From assembly GCF_020080835.1 (NCBI RefSeq), contig NC_058163.1, forward strand, positions 11,387,113 to 11,451,112: a stretch of 64,000 bases of DNA. Direction: 5' to 3'. The stretch comes from Cotesia glomerata (taxonomy: Eukaryota > Arthropoda > Insecta > Hymenoptera > Braconidae). Positions 59,874 to 64,000 of the stretch are shown here, in pieces. How positions within the stretch are numbered: position 1 is the stretch's first letter; each line of letters starts with the position of its first letter. The notes under the pieces were generated by a model. The model saw nothing but the letters and a program-made list of their open reading frames with translations, did not search any database and was not told where the DNA came from. The position numbers and the translations under genes were made by a program.

Positions 59874-61146
59874 TTAATAATCTTTGCTTCCAATGAGTTA
59901 AAGATACGATACCAGAAAAATGAGTAGATACCTTTTCGAAAAGTGGTTATCGTATTTATCAATTATTGGACTTTCTACTGTAGTTATTTAAGTTTCTAAA
60001 ATATTATTGATACAAATAATATTTTTATTTTCAATTATAATTTCTTAGTATTTGAATTCTGATTATTGACTATATGATATTGCCGCCCGATAGCCGCATA
60101 GAGCATCTGGATGAAATAATAAAAAAAAAAGAAGTGTCGCGAAACACTCGGTTGGATTGAAATCCCATACGATATTTGTTAACTATTAAGGCCATTCTCA
60201 GAGGGTACCCCTCTCTTTGTAAAAATATTTTTCGCCGCCTAGCGGTCAATAAAAGTACTAAAAAAGCCCTAGATTTTTCAAAATTTTAAATGAAATTTAA
60301 GATGGTATAAATGGTATATTTAAATAACATTATAGTTTCAAAATAATTAAAAAAAATAAATATTTAGTTTAAAATAGTTTTTAATAAAAAAAAATGGTAA
60401 AATGTGCTGTAAAAAAATAGTATTCTAATCGTGTTCGGAATGTCATTGACATAAAATATTTTAATAAATAATAAATTAATAATCAGGCCATTAGATAAAG
60501 AAAAGTAAACGTAGTTATAATTTTAATAACCTATAGAATATATAAAAAATTACTTACCGTTTCAAATACATCGTAGTCAATCGTAATCTTGTAAAAAAAA
60601 TCTGAGATGAATCTAGTGGGTTATTCAATTTGACATATGTAAACATTAAACATGTATATTCAGCAAACGTAAGTGTAGTAATTGAACAGCTACATTCACG
60701 TTGTTATCAATTATAGAAATAATCAAATTAATCAGACTCGAATTCGATATAAGGAATTTATATTATCAAATACCGTAATTTTTAATGAAATTTTTAGATT
60801 GTGTTACAGATTCCATAAGGTCGTATAATTTTTTTTTGTTTTTTTAAAAATCAACGTAAGTTTGCCTAGAACTTTAAGAAATTGAAAAAAAAAAAAAAAA
60901 ATTCTTAGTGAAAATGAAAAAAAAAATTCAAAAATTCACTTTTTTTTTTCAGTCGGAAAAAATTTAATTTTTGAGAAAAAAATTTTTTTTAATCGTTGCA
61001 TGTTTCAGACAGAAATACATCAATTCTTAAAAAATTATTTATTAGCAATACATACGTTGAGCCGTGAAAACATTTGAAAATTTGAAATTTCAAAACCATT
61101 GGAAATTTTATTTTATTTAAGAAATTTTTTTTCTTAATTAACTTTT
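59647..61146. other. Afg3l2 intron or downstream sequence
   Basis: AT-rich, with a T run at about 59841-59870. I searched for the next AFG3-like exon (second membrane helix and Walker A region) and did not find it. Confidence 0.4.
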
Positions 61147-62004
61147 TTTTTAACTTCCCGCTAAAAATCTCAGATTTTCAAAAATCGGGAAGTTATTGTT
61201 TTCACCCCGTTTTCCAAAAATCGAGTTTTCATCAGATCTCGACGTTTTAAGGTCATAGGAAGCTTCCCTGACTGCCCCCGCGGTGGTGTCTGTATGTATG
61301 TATGTGCGTGCGTGCGCGCGCGCGTGTGTGTGTGTGTGTGTGTGTGTGTGGATGTATGTAAACCTCTTATAACTTTTGAACGAATTGACCGATTTGATCG
61401 CGGTTGGTGTCATTCGAAGGGGCTTCGCCAAACTTAGATTTCCTATAAGTTGGAACCGATTCGGACCGGTAGATTTCGAAAAATTGCAAAAAAAGTGGAA
61501 AAAAAAGTTGATTTTTTTTCATTTTTTCAAAATATCTCTGAATTGGCTGAACCGATCGAACTCAAAAACTAATCAGCTCTTCACCTTAAAAACCCGCATC
61601 GATCGCCACCAAATTCATCAGAATCGGTTGATGCGTTCGTGAGATATCGTTGTCGAAAAAAATCGAAAAAAGTGTTTTTTTTTAATAACTCCGAAATGTT
61701 TTATAAGATCAATTTTTTCGTACCAAACTTTTTCATAGAGCTCAAAAAACTACATCGATCGCTGCCAACCACGTGAAAATCGGTTAATTTATCCAAAAGT
61801 TACAAAAGTTTGAAAATTAAAAATCTCGTGTATCATCGAACTTTGATAAGATTTTTGAGCTCGGAGAGCTCAAAATGACACAAAATTTCTATTTTTGAGC
61901 TCAAAGAGCTCAAAAAAGTAATGTGATTATAAGCGCTTAGATTTGGGATAAGCGGGAAGTTGCTAGGATGACCTTCAGGGTCAACCGTTTTCCTAATTTT
62001 TTTT
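61147..62004 (+). repeat. AACTTCCCGCT repeat family, copy C
   Basis: A near full-length copy: starts AACTTCCCGCTAAAAATCTC and ends AGCGGGAAGTTGCTAGGATG plus a tail ending in a T run. It has a GT microsatellite at 61324-61350, the phrase TGATCGCGGTTGGTGTCATT, and GAGCTCGGAGAGCTC palindromes. Confidence 0.75.
61324..61350. repeat. (GT)n microsatellite
   Basis: About 13 GT units preceded by GCGC runs, inside repeat copy C. Confidence 0.9.
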
Positions 62005-62159
62005 AATCAATTTTATTATAATTTACAAGCATGTGTCCCATTAACATTATTAGTGATAACTTTTTTACTAATTTATATATTATAAAAAAAGAATCACTTA
62101 ATCAAAAAAAAAAAAAAAATAAATTCAGATAAAAGTAATTAATTAAATACTACAGTTGT

Positions 62160-62396
62160 GTGAAAAAAAATTACTCCAATATTATTAGGCATCATTCCTA
62201 TAATATTATGGGAACTATTTCAATAATATTGTGGAAACTATTCCTATATATTATGGGAACCATTCCTATAATTATAGTAACGTTTCCCAAAAATTATGGG
62301 TGTAATTCCTATAATTTAAGTAATCGCTCCTAAAATGGTATAAGAAAATATTTCATTAAAATTATAGGAATGATTCCCACATTTTTCTCTCCGTGT
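62160..62396. repeat. MITE-like block of TTCCTATAATATTATGGGAA units
   Basis: Six or so loosely repeated, self-complementary units such as ATTCCTATAATATTATGGGA. The right end is TTTTTCTCTCCGTGTA, a terminus like those at 10998 and 50381; the left end (GTGTGAAAAAAAATTA) is a weak counterpart. No coding capacity. Confidence 0.45.
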
Positions 62397-62614
62397 AGAA
62401 CTTTGATAAGACTTTTAAGCTCGAAGAGCTCAAAAGCATAGCAAAGCTATCTCTTTGAGCTCGGAGAGCTCCAAATAACACATAAATTGTATTTCTGAGC
62501 TCGAAGAGCTCAAAAACGTCATAAGTGCAATTTTAAGCGCCTAGGTATGGAATTAGCGGGAAGTTGCAGGGATGGCCTTCAGGGTCAACCGTTCTCTTAA
62601 TTTTTTTTTTTTTT
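62397..62614 (+). repeat. AACTTCCCGCT repeat family, copy D (right end only)
   Basis: Begins within the family at the ACTTTGATAAGACTTTTAAG phrase, has three GAGCTC..GAGCTC palindromes in a row, and ends TTAGCGGGAAGTTGCAGGGA plus the usual tail and a T run. It lacks the left two thirds. Confidence 0.7.
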
Positions 62615-62814
62615 AGGTATTAGACGTACTTTTGTCTGAAACGTCTGTCAATGTACAACAAAATTTCTCTAAAAATTAAAACTTTTTTCGTACTTGCAAA
62701 ATAATTTGATCTCGGGCATAATCTTATGACGTTTTTTTTTTCTATTTATCGTCTGAACTATTTGTCAAGTCATTTTGAACAATTAGTGCTCAAAAATCGC
62801 TTTGCGATTAAAAT

Positions 62815-63430
62815 TAGCGGGAAGTTCCAGAGATGTGTAGGGTCAGCTGTTTTCAAAACTCTTTAAGAGGATTTATTTTAGCATCCTCTGCAAGATTCTG
62901 CTGGCTATTTAAAAAAAATGTGGAAAACGACTGATCTTTCAGGATATCCCTGTAACTTCCAGCTGATTTCTATTACAAAGCGATTAAAACATTGCTTGTT
63001 GCAATGTTTTTGAGCTCTTCAAGTAGAATATATGTAATTTATTTTAGCTTTAAAGCTCTTTGAGCACAGTAAACTGGTAGACTTTCAACAAAACGTTTAT
63101 TTTTAATCGTTAAACAACGCTATCTTCTGAATCCAATCAATTGATTTTGTCGTTCTTGGGGTATTTAACGCAAATTTTTCAGCACTATTAGTGAGCTCAA
63201 AGCTACAATAACGGTTTAACATAGAACTAATCAGCTCTTAACTGTAAAAAACCACGTTGATTGCTGCCAAGAACGTCAAATTTGATTAAATGATTTCAGA
63301 GATATTGTTGACGAAAAATTAGGAAAACATTTTTTTTTCTACATAACTTCGACACTTATTCTGACCGGATCGTTTTTGATGTAATAAAATCGGTTGATTG
63401 GTTCGAGAGATATTCAATTTTAATTAATTC
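62815..63430. repeat. degenerate AACTTCCCGCT family sequence, copy E
   Basis: The right-end phrase TTAGCGGGAAGTTCCAGAGA on the plus strand (62815) faces a minus-strand remnant starting CAGCTGGAAGTTACAGGGAT (near 62974), followed leftwards in the family by GAGCTC-type and GATTGCTGCC phrases up to about 63430. Two old fragments in opposite orientation. Confidence 0.45.
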
Positions 63431-64000
63431 AATAATGGTGGCACCAACTCAACTTTTTAAACCTATGAACTGTACTTTTTATATCATAAGTTATACAATT
63501 CATACATACAGCATAAACAATGCATGTCTAATGGCATTAAGTAATGTTAAATTTATTATCTTTGAAGTTAGTCTGTAACAATATATAGTCCATCGGCTGA
63601 AGAGGGAAGCCCGTGTACATTTTATGTCCATGGAAAATTCCAACGAATCCTTACGTATTTTGGGTCGGGGATTACGAATATCGTATTTAATTTTATGGAA
63701 AATGGTGCAAACAAATTTAATTAATGATTTAATTGTTTAAACCGGTATAACTCAAGAACGGCTGATTTGACGGGGAAGATTTATTTAAAAAAGTGCTTAA
63801 AATAAAAAACCAATAAAAATGTTCTTACATCGATTTTTTGATAAAGTGAATATTTTCGAAGATATCGCAAAAAACGATGAATAGCGGTAGGACCTCTCTG
63901 TCGCGCGCACGCATCCCGTGGACCTCCTAATCGAAGCCAGAAACGATTTGAGTAAAAATAAAAATACAAAGACGAAAAAAATTAGAAGCTCGGTGTAGAT
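63431..64000. other. right-edge intron or spacer
   Basis: Contains CTGAAGAGGGAAGCCCGTGT (about 63597) and a GC-richer patch CTCTCTGTCGCGCGCACGCA (63893-63912). The phrase TATAACTCAAGAACGGCTGA (63746) resembles wording seen in Helitron-type repeats. No coding exon recognised. Confidence 0.3.

Overview
This is nuclear DNA from an AT-rich insect. Genes have GT-AG introns and the spacers are dense with transposons. The proteins read as insect cadherin, catenin and mitochondrial protease orthologues. The base composition and repeat load suggest a parasitoid hymenopteran such as a braconid wasp, but that is inference: no species marker is present.

Host genes: (1) 65-5408, minus: the 5' end of a Cad99C / protocadherin-15-like cadherin, seven exons, running off the left edge. 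(2) 11084-22282, minus: a complete p120-catenin (p120ctn), nine exons whose lengths add up to 821 codons. (3) 49604-53021, plus: a complete six-exon single-pass membrane protein with signal peptide, Ig-like domain, LDL-receptor class A domain, transmembrane helix and a tail with two PPxY motifs. (4) 55021-59646, plus: two exons of an AFG3-like mitochondrial m-AAA protease, with the N-terminal exons missing near an assembly gap and the rest beyond the right edge. The two adhesion-related genes on the left lie head to tail.

Between p120ctn and gene 3 lies about 27 kb of nested transposons and AT-rich spacer. A decayed autonomous Helitron (3' end at 30670, minus strand) has its helicase split by an ISL2EU DNA transposon (31303-35984) flanked by an AT duplication. 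That transposon is itself interrupted by a long repeat (34048-34970). To the right are a relic of another transposon gene (42.1-43.1 kb), a nearly intact non-LTR retrotransposon (43.15-47.27 kb) and a broken Helitron N-terminus that ends in a gap.

Other repeats: a two-hairpin family at 1.8-8.8 kb whose copies differ by paired stem changes; two abutting long-inverted-repeat elements (22.8-25.3 kb) that share three copies of one 8-bp target repeat; a TA-flanked element holding a short Helitron (18.2-19.7 kb); a 140-bp near-perfect palindrome (21.2 kb); a terminal-inverted-repeat element carrying two tRNA-like Pol III modules (58.45-59.36 kb); and about six copies of a repeat whose ends read AACTTCCCGCT / AGCGGGAAGTT.
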